A DNA stretch of 64,000 bases from Hippopus hippopus (GCA_946811185.2 OX328101.1:30302122-30366121), one strand, 5' to 3'; positions 54,433 through 64,000 are shown, numbered from the stretch's first letter. Numbers and translations: made by a program. Notes: generated by a model not told the origin, from the sequence alone.

Positions 54433-54695
54433 GGCTTGCAACACGCGAAATGGGGCAATCGGACATTTGCGTAAAGTGTCGTTTCGGATCAGCCTGCGCA
54501 GTCCGGGCAGGCTAATCCCAGACGGCACTTTATGACTACATTAGATTTTGTCCCGCAGTAGACTTGTGCAAAACAGAAAATTACATAGAAACGAAAAATG
54601 TATCGTTTCGGATTAGCCTGCGCGGAGTGCGCATGCTAGTCCGGGACGACACTTTACGTAAATGTCCGAATGCCCTTTTTCGCGTGTTGCAGGCC
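54433..54695. mobile_element. MITE family C with 6-bp candidate TSD
   Basis: GGCTTGCAACACGCGAAATGGGG at the left and CCCTTTTTCGCGTGTTGCAGGCC at the right, with two hairpins. The left flank ends AAATAT and the right flank starts AAATAT. The second hairpin shows several substitutions (GGAGTGCGCATGCTAGTCCGGG). The internal frame at 54564-54770 is not a gene. Confidence 0.9.
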
Positions 54696-54795
54696 AAATA
54701 TAGTTTCCACCCGCCTTCTGTTTTGTTGTCCACAAGTAGGCCTGTAGCCCATTATCAAACGGTCTCGTAATTTTACTACCTGTAGAAACAAGACA

Positions 54796-55008
54796 TTAAC
54801 CGTTATCCTGCTAAATAACTAGCATGAAACTTTCAAGTCGACAGTATAACCCAAAATGCTGCTATTTCAAAGTTATTTTTGGGCGGGAAAATATATCCTT
54901 ATCGGACAGAGTAGATCTAAGATCAGACTGCACGTTCTGTGCAGTCTGATCTTGATCTACACTGTCCGCAAAAGGTCAGTGAGTCGTGCTTAGCAGCTCG
55001 AGGGTTAA
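54796..55008. mobile_element. MITE family A, full copy
   Basis: TTAACCGTTATCCTGCTAAATAAC to GAGTCGTGCTTAGCAGCTCGAGGGTTAA, intact core. The terminal TTAA at 55005-55008 is also the start of the following family D relic. Confidence 0.92.
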
Positions 55009-55170
55009 TATATGGAAATGGGGAAAAGCTGGTAACCAGCAATTTCTACTTTATCCATCTTGGTTCCCATCCTTTCAAAGGCATCTCCAATCAAGCCCAG
55101 TTTAATTTATTGACTACAAATGCTTCCCTTGTGGTCATGTTTAATATTTTGTTGTCTAATGAAGAGTTAA
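55005..55170. mobile_element. MITE family D, internally deleted, abutting A
   Basis: TTAATATATGGAAATGGGGAAAAGCTGGTAACCAGCAATTTCTACTTTATCC, then CCCATCCTTTCAAAGGCATC...TTGACTACAAATGC...TTGTTGTCTAATGAAGAGTTAA. Confidence 0.75.
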
Positions 55171-56160
55171 TCATTAATTTCCATATTTAAAGAGAAATTC
55201 CAGCACTGAATTAAACTTAGGTTCAATGGCCATTGCTTGCCTGGTGCTTGACGCCTTTTTCATTGGTATTTCAGTTATAGATAGGCTAAGGCATGACTGG
55301 AAGGGTACTTTTAGATGCCTTCCTTAGTATCTAGAGTTTCTTTACCAGTACTTTGCACAACCCTCTTTCCAAGCAACTGGCTACCTTTATAAACATCGAC
55401 ATGCAGGAAGCCACTATACTAGCTTGCCCTGCGCGTTGTACGTGCATGTATAGCTCTGCTATGTATTCAAAAGCCACTATCTCCAGGCCCAGCGACCGAG
55501 CTAGGTAGTCTTTCCCGAAGTGTTGAGTGACTTTCTTTTCAGTAAGTAACTGGCAGTGAAGACTCAACATCATGTAGCCTACTGTGCAGTTTAATCTTGA
55601 CCTACACTGCCCACGAAATACGCTATGTCACCTGTCAAATTCTAAAGAATTAACCATCCATTAAACCGGAAGTAAGATGTTAAAACACACTGCTCATCTT
55701 TTCTCATCCTCTGCAGTAATTATGGCTACACGTGTCAGCCTATTGTTCGTGCTCACAGTTACAACCCTGTCGTCGTCACAGTCGATACCAGTGGTTATAT
55801 TCTTTTCCGACAATGAATATTAACATCAGATTACACAATCTGATCGTCATTGTACACTTTCTGATAATTTGAGAGATAAACTACTGTCCAATAAAAGCTT
55901 TGAAAATCACCTTGACCAATTTTACCTACCCATTTGATTTCAACTTTTATTGCCTAAAGGGCTCATCCACCGCGGTACTGTAAATTGCTTTTTACGCCCC
56001 CACCCCCTCTAGTGAAGGGTTTTTTAAACAATCGAAAAAATGCCGTTCATACAAATAAATAAGGCACTGTCCTCCAAAGTTTCATCTGCTATCTGTAGGC
56101 CTACCAATTGTTGTATTTTTTGTATGGTTGAAATACAGATTTGTCTAGATGGGTTAAGAG
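55171..56160. other. intergenic; eroded SINE G at ~55245-55440
   Basis: TCTTTACCAGTACTTTGCACAACCCTCTTTCCAAGCAACTGGCTACCTTTATAAACATCGACATG has the order of the family G body on the minus strand. A half A core (GTGCAGTTTAATCTTGACCTACACTGCCC) is at 55583-55612. No gene. Confidence 0.4.
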
Positions 56161-56392
56161 TTAACTCTTTGCCACACAATCCCGAGTTTTAACGACCCTG
56201 AGGAAGAATCCTTTTGAAAACATTGAAGGAAAAGGAGAAAATGCTGGTAGCCAGGATTTTTCCTTTTCCCACAATGTTTTCAAAACCCTGTCATAGATAA
56301 ATTCCTTCATTTGAACTACATTTAAAGTCTGGTCTGCATATGCTTTGAATTTGGACCAGTCTGTGTTTTTGTCGTGTGGTAAAGAGTTTTAA
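56161..56392. mobile_element. MITE family D, full copy
   Basis: TTAACTCTTTGCCACACAATCCCGAGTTTTAACGACCCTGAGGAAG to GTTTTTGTCGTGTGGTAAAGAGTTTTAA. The core is AACATTGAAGGAAAAGGAGAAAATGCTGGTAGCCAGGATTTTTCCTTTTCCCACAATG. Confidence 0.9.
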
Positions 56393-56686
56393 TTCTATTG
56401 TGTGAAATTTTCACATAGATTATAAAGTTTGAGGTTGAGTAATCGTTATATCATCCGAGGAATGATGGGCATTGATCAATAATATCTTCTGATAAATCCA
56501 TTGATTGAGCATTTATAAGCAGCTCTAAACGACGATCTACACTGCATTTCAGTCACAGTGGCCAGTGCACCTATCCATGCTCACACGCGCGTAGCTCACT
56601 GAATGCAAGCACGTGGCTAATGCCGTATGATCCTAACCAAACAAAAACATGTCCCAAGAAGGAATATGTTGCCTTTAGGCGCTTCT
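56393..56686. other. intergenic
   Basis: GTGGCCAGTGCACCTATCCATGC at about 56558 resembles the 3' portion of SINE family G. Nothing else is recognised. Confidence 0.35.
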
Positions 56687-56920
56687 ATACTTTGCTAAAC
56701 AATACCGAATTCAAGCGATCCTGAGAAAAATGGCTTTTGAAACTATTGTGAGAAAAGGAGAAAACGCAGGCAACTGACATTTTATCTTCTTCACAACATT
56801 GTTTTCTACACTTTCAAAAATAATTTCCATCACTGTCCAGAGCCAGTTTTGAGTTGTTGTCTGCAAGTTTTTCCTTAAATTAGGACAGGACTAAAATTTT
56901 GTGGTCTGGTAAAGAGTTCA
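56687..56920. mobile_element. MITE family D, full length, diverged
   Basis: TACTTTGCTAAACAATACCGAATTCAAGCGATCCTGAG; core AACTATTGTGAGAAAAGGAGAAAACGCAGGCAACTGACATTTTATC; right end TAAAATTTTGTGGTCTGGTAAAGAGTTCA. Confidence 0.8.
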
Positions 56921-57084
56921 AAATGTCGATTTTCAGTACTAGGTACAGCACATTCACACACCCACAATGTACCAGATTGCACTATTACATTGATTTTTTC
57001 CGATCGGGTGGGGGGATGCCGCCGAATCCCTTTATCTTAACCATGAACCAACACAAATGGATGGTTAGCTACGTCTCGGGCTTC

Positions 57085-57258
57085 CTGGGGTTGTGAGTAC
57101 TGGCCTAGGCACAAAATTGTTCGGAACCACTGGTTGTTTCCCGTCATAAACAGAGACGGAACAACATTCAGCGGAGGAATAACTAACCTTTACTAATATT
57201 GTTAGAATGGCGGCTTAGCTCACAACCTCTGAGTAACAAGCCCATGTGCGTTATCACT
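57085..57258 (-). mobile_element. SINE family G, eroded
   Basis: Minus strand: AGCAGCGGAGTGATAACGCACATGGGC...TTGTGAGC (head), then AATGTTGTTCCGTCTCTGTTTATGACGGGAAACAACCAGTGGTTCC (body). Confidence 0.5.
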
Positions 57259-57494
57259 CCGCTGCTTGGGTCAAGTGTATTTTCAAAGCCATACCAAATG
57301 ACATTACTGCGATTGTTGTAGTGGTTCCACGCATTTATGGCTTATTGATTCATCCATAAAGCTCCGATGTGCCATAAATTTCTGGTTGACACTTTTATAA
57401 CCGTCGGGCGATTTTTTTGCGTTGACATTTCACTATCGAGACGGTTGAAATGAAATGCGATACGGGCTGCCGTTTATTCAACTCTTTCAGTGCT
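57259..57494. other. intergenic, nothing recognised
   Basis: No frame or repeat recognised. Confidence 0.35.
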
Positions 57495-57850
57495 GATGGA
57501 GACTTAAGTAGCTTTTGCAGACAACTAGATTAAGATCAGACGGCACAGTAAGCGGAGTCTGACCTCGGATCAACACTGTCCGATACCTGTAGCTATACAT
57601 GTCCAGAATCATCTTCATTATTGCTATTGAAATCTACATTTGGCCTCAGAAAATTTCGGACATTTTTAACTATCAGCGAAAGAGTTTTAAAAGTCACGTG
57701 TATAACATGCAATAACGTGGTACCACACTGGCTAATTGCGGGGGGCAACATTGGTGATTTTGTGGACAATATAGACTGAGATCAGACTGTACAGAAGGTG
57801 CATTCTGATCATTGATCTAGACTTTCCGGTATTTTTAAAGAAATTCTAGC
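57495..57850. mobile_element. two diverged family A copies
   Basis: 57495-57690: AAGATCAGACGGCACAGTAAGCGGAGTCTGACCTCGGATC with ATCTACATTTGGCC...ACTATCAGCGAAAG in the arm. 57765-57850: GACTGAGATCAGACTGTACAGAAGGTGCATTCTGATCATTGATC. Confidence 0.65.
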
Positions 57851-58196
57851 CAAACAGCACTCTAAACTGTGATTAGCAGGGAGATGATTTCAAGCAATGA
57901 TAAGAATGTTAAGCTTTGAATTTTGAAGTACATAATTATATAACATTACCAGTGATATCAGTTGTGAGAGGGTCTTGATTTTGAGTTCAAAATGACACCG
58001 TTCCCAATCCATTCCAACACAGATCTAGATACGTGTTTCAGGTCCCGACATTTTTCGACTAATCAGCTTCTAAAACTTTTGAGGAGGCGATATATTGATT
58101 GTATCGGTCTTTTTCTTCTTCCTCTATGATAAACATAAGAATTTAAGAAGTTTATTCCCATTTCTTCAAAGTGTTTCTTTGGTGTGTCACCTTGGC
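57851..58196. other. intergenic, nothing recognised
   Basis: AT-rich; no gene or family match. Confidence 0.35.
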
Positions 58197-58444
58197 TAGC
58201 TTTTCAACATTCGGACATTTGCGTAAAATGTCGTTCCGGATCAGCCTGCGCAGTCCGCGCAGGCTGATCCGAGACGACACTTTCGATCGTGTGTGATTTT
58301 CTGTTTCACGCAAGTCTGCTGTAGGACAAAATCTAATGTTGACATAAAGTGCCGTCTCGGATTAGCCTGCGCGGACTGCGCAGACTGATCCGAGACGTCA
58401 CTTTACGCAAATGTCCGAAAGCCCCTTTTCGCATGTTGCAGACC
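58197..58444. mobile_element. MITE family C, left end worn
   Basis: The hairpins TGCGCAGTCCGCGCAGGCTG and TGCGCGGACTGCGCAGACTG are clear. The right end CCCCTTTTCGCATGTTGCAGACC is intact, while the left end is reduced to CTTTTCAACATTCGGACATTTGCG. Confidence 0.88.
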
Positions 58445-58997
58445 ATCTGGTCTTAATATTAGCAAATTCAACAAAAGGTCAAGATTGTGTGTCAAGATTT
58501 ATCTTTCAATCAACGTGACCTCGAAATTCCCGATGTTCTCTCTCCGGAAAAACAGAGACAAAATCTGGGAATCGGAAAAAGTATCCTGAATTTTGCTCGG
58601 ATTCTGAAAGGCAAAAAAAGCCATCTGATTGGTCGACAGGCAGCGTCTCGATCAACCAAACCGAAAGCTTAGCTAGTATAAAATTATTATAGAATCAGAA
58701 TTTAGAGTAGAAAAAATCTAGTCGGTCAATACGGACCGTGGTTTCCCATATACAGTTATCGTTCTAACGTATTTCTCAAGATTTAAGATGGAACCATGCA
58801 ATTTTAAAACGTTGCTCAAGATTCATATTCATGTCACAGCAACCATGATGACGCCCTACGCATAAGGGAGGTTTCGCAACAGAAGTCGGGGAGATTCATT
58901 CACATGGCATAGATCTGTTCTGAAAAAAAAAACGCTTTTTTGTAGATGAAAAGAAGAGTTCGAATATAGGGATAGTGAAAATTAGTCTCCCTCTCCA
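58445..58997. other. intergenic with one unassigned frame
   Basis: The plus frame at 58487-58672 (61 codons) is Lys/Arg-rich near its end and is not derived from a recognised repeat, but I cannot assign it or support splice signals around it. Confidence 0.3.
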
Positions 58998-59160
58998 TTA
59001 ACCCTTATCCTGCTAAATGACTGAAACGAAACTTTCAATGTATTTTTTGGGGAAAGGTATCTCCTTATCGGACAGTGTAGATCCAAGATCAGACTGCACG
59101 TTTTTAATCTACACTGTCCTCTAAAGGTAAGTGAGTCACGCTTAGCAGCCTAAGGGTTAA
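58998..59160. mobile_element. MITE family A, internally deleted
   Basis: Both ends are intact (TTAACCCTTATCCTGCTAAATG; CACGCTTAGCAGCCTAAGGGTTAA), but the left arm is shortened and the second half of the palindrome is missing: GATCAGACTGCACGTTTTTAATCTACACTGTCC. Confidence 0.9.
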
Positions 59161-59623
59161 AAATGGGGCAAAGACTATTCCCTCCCCCGCATCTCAAAAC
59201 AGTCACTATCACGTTCCCCCTTTCAAGCATGATCGAACCGCCCAGGTGTGCTTTGAAATAGCAGCCGCACAGCTGATGATACGCGAGTACTCAGCTGAAT
59301 CCAAGTGATTCTGACCAAAACAGGCAAAATCTGTCGAGCGAAGGGTTTATTTGTTGCTTTCTGCTCTTTAATCTGTCGATTTATAAATAAAGCAAATATC
59401 TATCAGAACACTCATAATACACCACCAATTTCTAAATTTTCCGAGTGTGGTGGGAAAAGAGGTGCCAACGCACCCCTTTAGCACAACAAAATATACATGA
59501 AGAGGGCTTTTAAGTTTTTAAACAGGCATTTGTTTCTCCGCTCGAATAGCACGGGAGGGCTTGGTTCAACAGTCATAATTCGAGGCCTTTCGCGTTCAAA
59601 GCATAGAATGCAGTTTTGAATCA
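59161..59623. other. intergenic, no gene recognised
   Basis: No recognisable frame. TATTTCAAAG-type A/D fragments are not evident. Confidence 0.35.
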
Positions 59624-59624
59624 A

Positions 59625-59667
<43 letters not shown>
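59624..59667. repeat. (GATA)n(GA)n microsatellite
   Basis: GATAGATAGATA followed by an uninterrupted GA run. The Ser/Leu-rich minus-strand frame at 59478-59672 is an artefact. Confidence 0.97.
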
Positions 59668-59670
<3 letters not shown>

Positions 59671-60016
59671 AAGTTTACTTGGAATCATTTTGGCTCGTAA
59701 AGCGGTCCGTTTTGCCCATGGGGGGTAGCTACGCCCTTGTTTCTACAAGCAAATTGGAATACATGTATGAACAATTTTCATTTTCTATCCGGAAGACGAT
59801 AAAAGATACATCCTTACAGCTAAAGAGAAATAACGCTGTGAAAACTTGATATATTGTAGAATGACTCGGAATTTAGTCAGCTCTGTGCTACGGTGTAAGG
59901 GATAAATACATATATCGAAAATCTTCGGATTTAAAACCAAAAACGTTACATCAGTGATTTCTTTGATGGCCCCCAGAAAATAAAATGCATTTCTATCTAT
60001 TGTAATAAATGCAACC
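59668..60016. other. intergenic, nothing recognised
   Basis: The plus frame at 59667-59849 begins at the microsatellite edge and lacks a domain. Confidence 0.35.
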
Positions 60017-60032
60017 TCGAAACCGTCTGGGG

Positions 60033-60263
60033 TCCTGCATGGCTGGTGATAAAGTTTGGGACTCGTAACCTGGAGGCCCTGGACTCGAGCAGCACTGGAT
60101 CCACTAGGCTTTTCGCGGGAGTATTATTTGGCAAGAAACTCCAGAGCTCCAGCATAGGACCGGTAAAAACTCAGGAATACATGAATATGTGAAATGTCGC
60201 CGTGATATGACTGAAATAATGTTGAAAGCGGCGTTAAAACATCAATCAATCAATCAATCAAGA
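60033..60263 (+). mobile_element. tRNA-derived SINE, family F
   Basis: The worn head (GCATGGCTGGTGATAAAG; CTGGACTCGAGC) is followed by TTTTCGCGGGAGTATT, CCAGAGCTCCAGCATAGGACCGGTAAAAACTCAGG and AATGTTGAAAGCGGCGTTAAAA, with an (ATCA)n tail. TCGAAACCGTCTGGGG at the left and TCGAAACGTCAGGGG at the right look like an imperfect target duplication. Confidence 0.85.
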
Positions 60264-60574
60264 TCGAAACGTCAGGGGCAACATTTGGCATGGAGATACA
60301 TCATTATAGTTTGATAACATAAAGATGAAATAGGTTAAAACTGGCTGAAAACGAGAAAAGATCTATGTACTTTTTAAATAGACCTTAATTCGCTAAACGA
60401 AACAAAACGGAAAGAGAGAGACTGCAGAGAACGATCGTCACTGATGTCTGCCCTATCATATTTAGTCAACACGTGCTTTTGTTTACATGGTATCTACTTC
60501 CCTTTGATTTTTTCAGCGCTCGTTAACAACGTCAGTTTTCATTGGATAAAATAAGTCACTCGCACTTGTTCAAA
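60264..60574 (+). promoter_or_regulatory. upstream region of TMEM135
   Basis: About 310 bases between the SINE tail and the predicted start codon. No convincing TATA box is seen. CATTGGATAAAATAAG at 60540-60555 contains an inverted CCAAT (ATTGG) about 35 bases before the ATG. The transcription start is not determinable from sequence alone. Confidence 0.3.
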
Positions 60575-62364
60575 ATGGTGGCCTTCAGTAAACCAAACTT
60601 ACTGAAGTATACTTGTTATGAAATAGGCCATACATGGAATCCATCGTGTAAGAAAGCAAGCCTGGATGTTGCAAAAAGTGTGTTCACACAAGCTCTTAAA
60701 ATCTATGGATCGCTCTTTCTTGTAAGTTGCATGTCATTGTTAAACAATTACACTAAATCCCGTCGCTTCAGGGGAATTTAGTGGGAGGGGTATATTGAAC
60801 TTTGTTTCCTAACTAATATAGGTTGGGATACACTGTTCTCTAAAACAACTTTCAAGGTAGGGACCGACATTTCTTCGACATACTTTCACTTCTTTCCTAG
60901 TCCATTGTGAACGCTGTTAGTATAAATCAACTAAATCATTATTTTTTTCTTTGAAAAATATCAGAACACTGAAGATCATGATTATGGGTTAAAATGTTGG
61001 TACATGTAATAGTATCATTTTAGCATGGATTTAAAGATCTTGGAGGACAATGTCCAATACGTGAATGGTTTAGCCCGTAATCTGATGATATAGATTTGGT
61101 GTGAAATGGGCCATGACTTATACCTTATCTCTTCTCCATAAATCATCTCAAAGCGAAACAAATTTGTGACAGCGATCAATCATTGCATAAAACCAAACAT
61201 TATTTTAACTGTTGCAATTGTCTTAGCTTGTATCTTTCATCAGCATGTTTTTGTCTTTTAAAAAAGAGAAAAAGTAAGCATAATGTCCGTTGTTTGCACG
61301 ATTTTCAGACCTTGCTTCCTTTTAATGTCAGTTTACAAAGTACTGAAAGTGGGAATGCCCAAAAATGCTTCTCATTAGAAGGACGCGAAGTAATGGGTCA
61401 AAGACACAAATGTTTAAGCCTCTGCGTCCACAGGATGTGAAGTAGAAATAGCTGGAGCAAATGCTGCCTACTATCAGAATCTTTCCAACATCAATTTAAC
61501 TCTTTACCACACAACAAAATTTTAGACGGGTTCGATTTCAAAGCATTTGCAGACGACAAAAAAAAAATATGACTCCAAAATTGAAATTTGTTATTGAAAG
61601 GGTAGAAAATATTGTGGGAAAAGGAGAAAATGTTGGTTACCAGCATTTTCTCCTTTTCCCACAATGTTTTCAAAAGGCTTCTTTCTAACAGTGGTGAAAA
61701 CCAGGGATTGTGTGGTAAAGGGTTAACTCTGTACCAGACAATAAAATTTGACTCCACCATATTGAAAGCATTTGTACAGTTATGGAGGTCTAACTTGCAT
61801 ACACAATGTCTATAATGTCTTCCTGAGTTTAAATTTCATTCGGCTTATTTTTCTAGCAAGTTTTTCAAATGCCCTTATACATTTTCAATAATATTCAGGC
61901 CTTAGCCTTGTAGTGGCCTATCAAGAATGCTGAATGGCCATATTACAAAGTTTGGTCTAAATATTTGTGAATTTCTTTCTAAATTTTAGATTAGATTACA
62001 TATGAATGGTGGTTGAGAGAACGTCATGAAAATTACTTGGACGTTGGAAACTTAATATTGGCTACTGAGTGTACCAATTCAAACTGGTTTCAAAGTATCA
62101 ACAAAAGCTACCAAAGTTGAATATGTATCAGGGTTTTTTTTTGTACATGTGTATATATGCATAATTAACAACATTTTCAATAGCTGATGATGCATTTAAT
62201 TTGAAATATTTATGTTGATTGTTGATAATACTTCAGATTGCTGGTTTAATCAGAAGAAGAGGCAAATCTTACTACAAGAAAAAAGTATGGCAAGAAATTT
62301 TGCAGTCTTCACTTTTCTTGACAACAAATGGAACTTTATTTTTAACATTCTTCTGTTTATGGAG
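60575..62364 (+). CDS. TMEM135: transmembrane protein 135, exons 1-2 (partial)
   Basis: Two coding exons, 60575-60721 and 62237-62364, encode the first 91 residues plus two bases of the next codon. Exon 1 begins ATGGTGGCC and carries CYEIGHTWNPSC at residues 14-25, the near-invariant cysteine-rich start of TMEM135 (Pfam TMEM135_C_rich, from memory). It ends CTT|GTAAGT in phase 0. Exon 2 starts after ACTTCAG and encodes IAGLIRRRGKSYY, then EILQSSLFLTTNG and FLTFFCLWR, matching the family order of a basic loop followed by a hydrophobic segment. It ends AG|GTAAAT in phase 2. Vertebrate TMEM135 is about 458 residues, so most of the gene lies to the right of the window. TMEM135 is a multipass membrane protein linked to mitochondrial dynamics and peroxisomal metabolism (established knowledge). 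An in-frame upstream ATG at 60542 exists, but the family starts close to residue 1 here. Intron 1 is 1515 bp and holds a family D MITE. Confidence 0.93.
61496..61728. mobile_element. MITE family D, reference copy, in TMEM135 intron 1
   Basis: Family D definition: TTAACTCTTTACCACACAA and (inverted) TTAACCCTTTACCACACAA at the ends. The central palindrome (about 61609-61670) reads AACATTGTGGGAAAAGGAGAAAATGCTGG, TAAC, then its inverse. The left arm has AAATTTTAGACGGG...AAAGCATTTGCAGACGACAAA. TTAA followed by CCCTTT is consistent with piggyBac-type ends. The antiparallel frames at 61491-61760 and 61612-61815 are not genes. Confidence 0.93.
61725..61800. mobile_element. second family D left end, sharing TTAA
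   Basis: TTAACTCTGTACCAGACAATAAAATTTGACTCC...TTGAAAGCATTTGTACAG begins at the TTAA that ends the preceding copy and stops after about 75 bp. Confidence 0.75.
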
Positions 62365-62765
62365 GTAAATAGCATTTTTGTACTAGTTTGTACTAGTTTG
62401 TCATAAAACGATTCTATTCAGGCCATTTTAGACCTAAGCTACCAAATTTTTGCTCTCTTAAGACCTTACAGAAGCATTGGTGGAGAAGGCAAATGACTTT
62501 CATAGGTGGAAAGGAAACCAATGTGAGAAAAGGAGTGATTGTATGTTACAAGCAATTGCTTGCTTTCACATTTTGATTTCAAACATTTGCTACTATAGGG
62601 ACCTTAAACACTCCACCAACCAATCCAGAGTTTTAAAGACCTTGAGGAAGGAGGCATTTGAAAAAATATGGGAAAATTAGAAAATGCTATTAACCAGTGA
62701 TTCTGCAATGATAAAGTAGAATTGAATATCCATCTTTGGATGCCCTACTGGTAACCAGCATTTTT

Positions 62766-63802
62766 AGCTCCACTGGCCGAAGGCCAGCGGGCTTATGTCA
62801 TGGCCTGTTGTCCGTCGTGCGTCCATCTGTGCGTTAACTTTTATTTCAAACATCTTCTTCTCTGAAACTACCCATCCAATTTTGATGAAACTTCACAGAA
62901 ATGATCCTGCCATGGTCCTCTTCAGAATTTCTTGAAAGAATTTAATTTCTGCAAAAACTCTGGTTGCCATGGCAACAAAACTTAAAAATATTGGAAATCT
63001 TTGAAAATCTTCTTGTCTGAAACCATAAGGCCTAGGGCTGCCAAATTTGGCATGTAGCTTTATCTAGTAGACCTCCATCAAGTTTCTTCAAATTATAGCC
63101 CTGGGGTCAAATTTGACCCCGCCCCGGGGGTCACAAGTTTTACATAGGCTTATATAGAGAAAACTTTAGAAATCTTCCTGTACCTAGCCATAAGGCCTAG
63201 GGTTACTAAATTTTGCATGTGGCTTTATCTAGTGGGCCTCTACCAAGAGTGCCCAACTTATAGCCCCGGGGTCAAATTTGACCCCACCCCGAGGCGTCAC
63301 AAGTTTTACATAGGCTTATATAGAGAAAACTTTAGAAATCTCCGTGCACCTAGCCATAAGGCCTAGTGCTACCAAATTTTGCATGTGGTTTTATTTAGTG
63401 GGCCGCTACCAAGAGCGCCCAACTTATTGCCCTGGGGTCAAAATTTTTATATGGGCTTATATAGACAAAACTTTAGAAATCTCCCTGTACTCAGTCATAA
63501 GGCCTAGGGTTACCAAATTTTGCACGTGGCTTTATCTAATGGGCCTCTATCAAGAGTACCCAAATTATAGCCCTAGGGTCGAATTTGACCCCACCCCAGG
63601 GGTCAGAAGTTTTACATGGGCTTATGTAGTGAAATCTTTAGAAATCTTCTTGTTACTTACCATAAGAACTTGGGCTACCAATTTTAGTCCTGTCTCAGGG
63701 GTCTTATGTTGAAAACCAATTGACCAAGTATTGTAATGTTTGGCATTTAGGGATTTTACGTATTAGCCAGTGGAGTGATACAGGGCCATCATGGCCTTCT
63801 TG
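62766..63802. mobile_element. ~1.04-kb element with internal tandem repeats
   Basis: The left end AGCTCCACTGGCCGAAGGCCAGCGGGC and the near-right-end GCCAGTGGAGTGATACAGGGCCATCATGGCC are partly inverted (CTCCACTGGC/GCCAGTGGAG). The left sub-terminal region has CCGTCGTGCGTCCATC and ACCCATCCAATTTTGATGAAACTTCACAGAAATGATCC, phrases I associate with a widespread bivalve repeat class (from memory). The middle is the tandem array listed separately. Confidence 0.8.
62990..63700. repeat. ~165-bp tandem repeat, 4-5 units
   Basis: Units begin TTAGAAATCTYCCTGTACCTAGCCATAAGGCCTAGGGTTACCAAATTTTGCATGTGGC and continue TTTATCTAGTGGGCCTCTACCAAGAG...TATAGCCCYGGGGTCAAATTTGACCCC...TCACAAGTTTTACATAGGCTTATATAG. Starts lie near 63000, 63168, 63334, 63472 and 63636; the 138-bp step reflects a deletion of the GACCCC segment in one unit. 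The 122-codon frame at 63344-63712 is a by-product. Confidence 0.92.
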
Positions 63803-64000
63803 TTTCCTTTTCCCACAATATTTCTCTTCCCATTCTGAGAGGAACCCTATTATTTGAGCCATGGTTAATTTGTTGTCTGTGTAATTATGCAGTCAATATG
63901 GACAAGTCTAAAATTTTGTCGTTTGGTAAAGGGTTAAAATTGTATTTGTGCACTACCAAGGCAAACTGCATTTACAGAGTGGACAGTTTTGTTCAAGATA

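Larger units (their letters stand above)
62604..63937. mobile_element. MITE family D split by long element, in TMEM135 intron 2
   Basis: Left part 62604-62765: TTAAACACTCCACCAACCAATCCAGAGTTTTAAAGACC, then AATATGGGAAAATTAGAAAATGCTATTAACCAG, a 60-bp extra piece, and GGTAACCAGCATTTTT. Right part 63803-63937: TTTCCTTTTCCCACAATATTTC...GAGCCATGGTTAATTTGTTGTCTG...TCGTTTGGTAAAGGGTTAA. Together they make one D copy. Confidence 0.85.

Noticed and set aside
61183..61440. An 85-codon frame in TMEM135 intron 1 with a KKRKSK stretch that superficially resembles the TMEM135 exon 2 basic loop.
   Set aside because: The frame lacks the EILQSS..FLTTNG block, which is found with correct splice sites at 62237-62364.
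63344..63712. 122-codon frame with internal repetition.
   Set aside because: It lies entirely in the 165-bp tandem array; the repeats, not a protein, create the frame.

Overview
This is AT-rich eukaryotic (animal) DNA, not a bacterial or viral segment. It has GT-AG introns, tRNA-derived SINEs, microsatellites, minisatellites and a very dense load of short palindromic MITE-like elements. The repeat vocabulary (GATCAGACTGCAC palindromes, GCGTAAAGTGTCG hairpins, an 'AGCTCCACTGGCC' element carrying a 165-bp tandem repeat) is what I associate with bivalve molluscs. That is a memory-based judgement and the genus is not determined.

Only two loci look like genes. (1) At the right edge, plus strand, the first two coding exons of TMEM135 (60575-60721 and 62237-62364) are joined by a phase-0 intron, with near-diagnostic similarity to the N-terminus of the family. 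The rest of the gene lies beyond base 64000. (2) At 12939-15107, plus strand, there is a predicted three-exon gene for a small cysteine-containing protein of about 233 aa that I do not recognise. Its splice phases match at both junctions and an AATAAA overlaps the stop codon. A decayed leucine-rich-repeat-like fragment lies at 16160-16930 (minus) and a coding-like relic at about 27120-27830. Almost all other open frames fall in repeats.

Layout: 1-12 kb holds a 0.9-kb foldback element, two unrelated 74-bp minisatellites and scattered MITEs. 12.3-15.1 kb holds the predicted gene, whose first exon sits between two halves of a locally duplicated block. 15-60 kb is a mosaic of four MITE families and three SINE-like families. 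Family A has TTAACCCTTA termini and a 40-bp palindrome. Family B has TGAGCCATGCTCTG termini and a GCGCAGTCCGCGCAGG-type core. Family C is a double hairpin with GGCCTGCAACACGCG termini. Family D has TTAACTCTTTACC termini and a palindrome around GGTAACC. Families A and D both start and end in TTAA followed by CCCTT-like bases, the signature of piggyBac-type non-autonomous elements. Many copies are nested, and neighbouring A and D copies share one TTAA at several junctions. 60-64 kb is the TMEM135 5' end, with its introns colonised by family D and by a long tandem-repeat element.

The main interest is therefore the architecture of the transposon landscape (nested insertions with readable target duplications, tandem TTAA-sharing insertions) and the unrecognised three-exon gene. 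I saw no CRISPR array, operon, rRNA gene or intact transposase.
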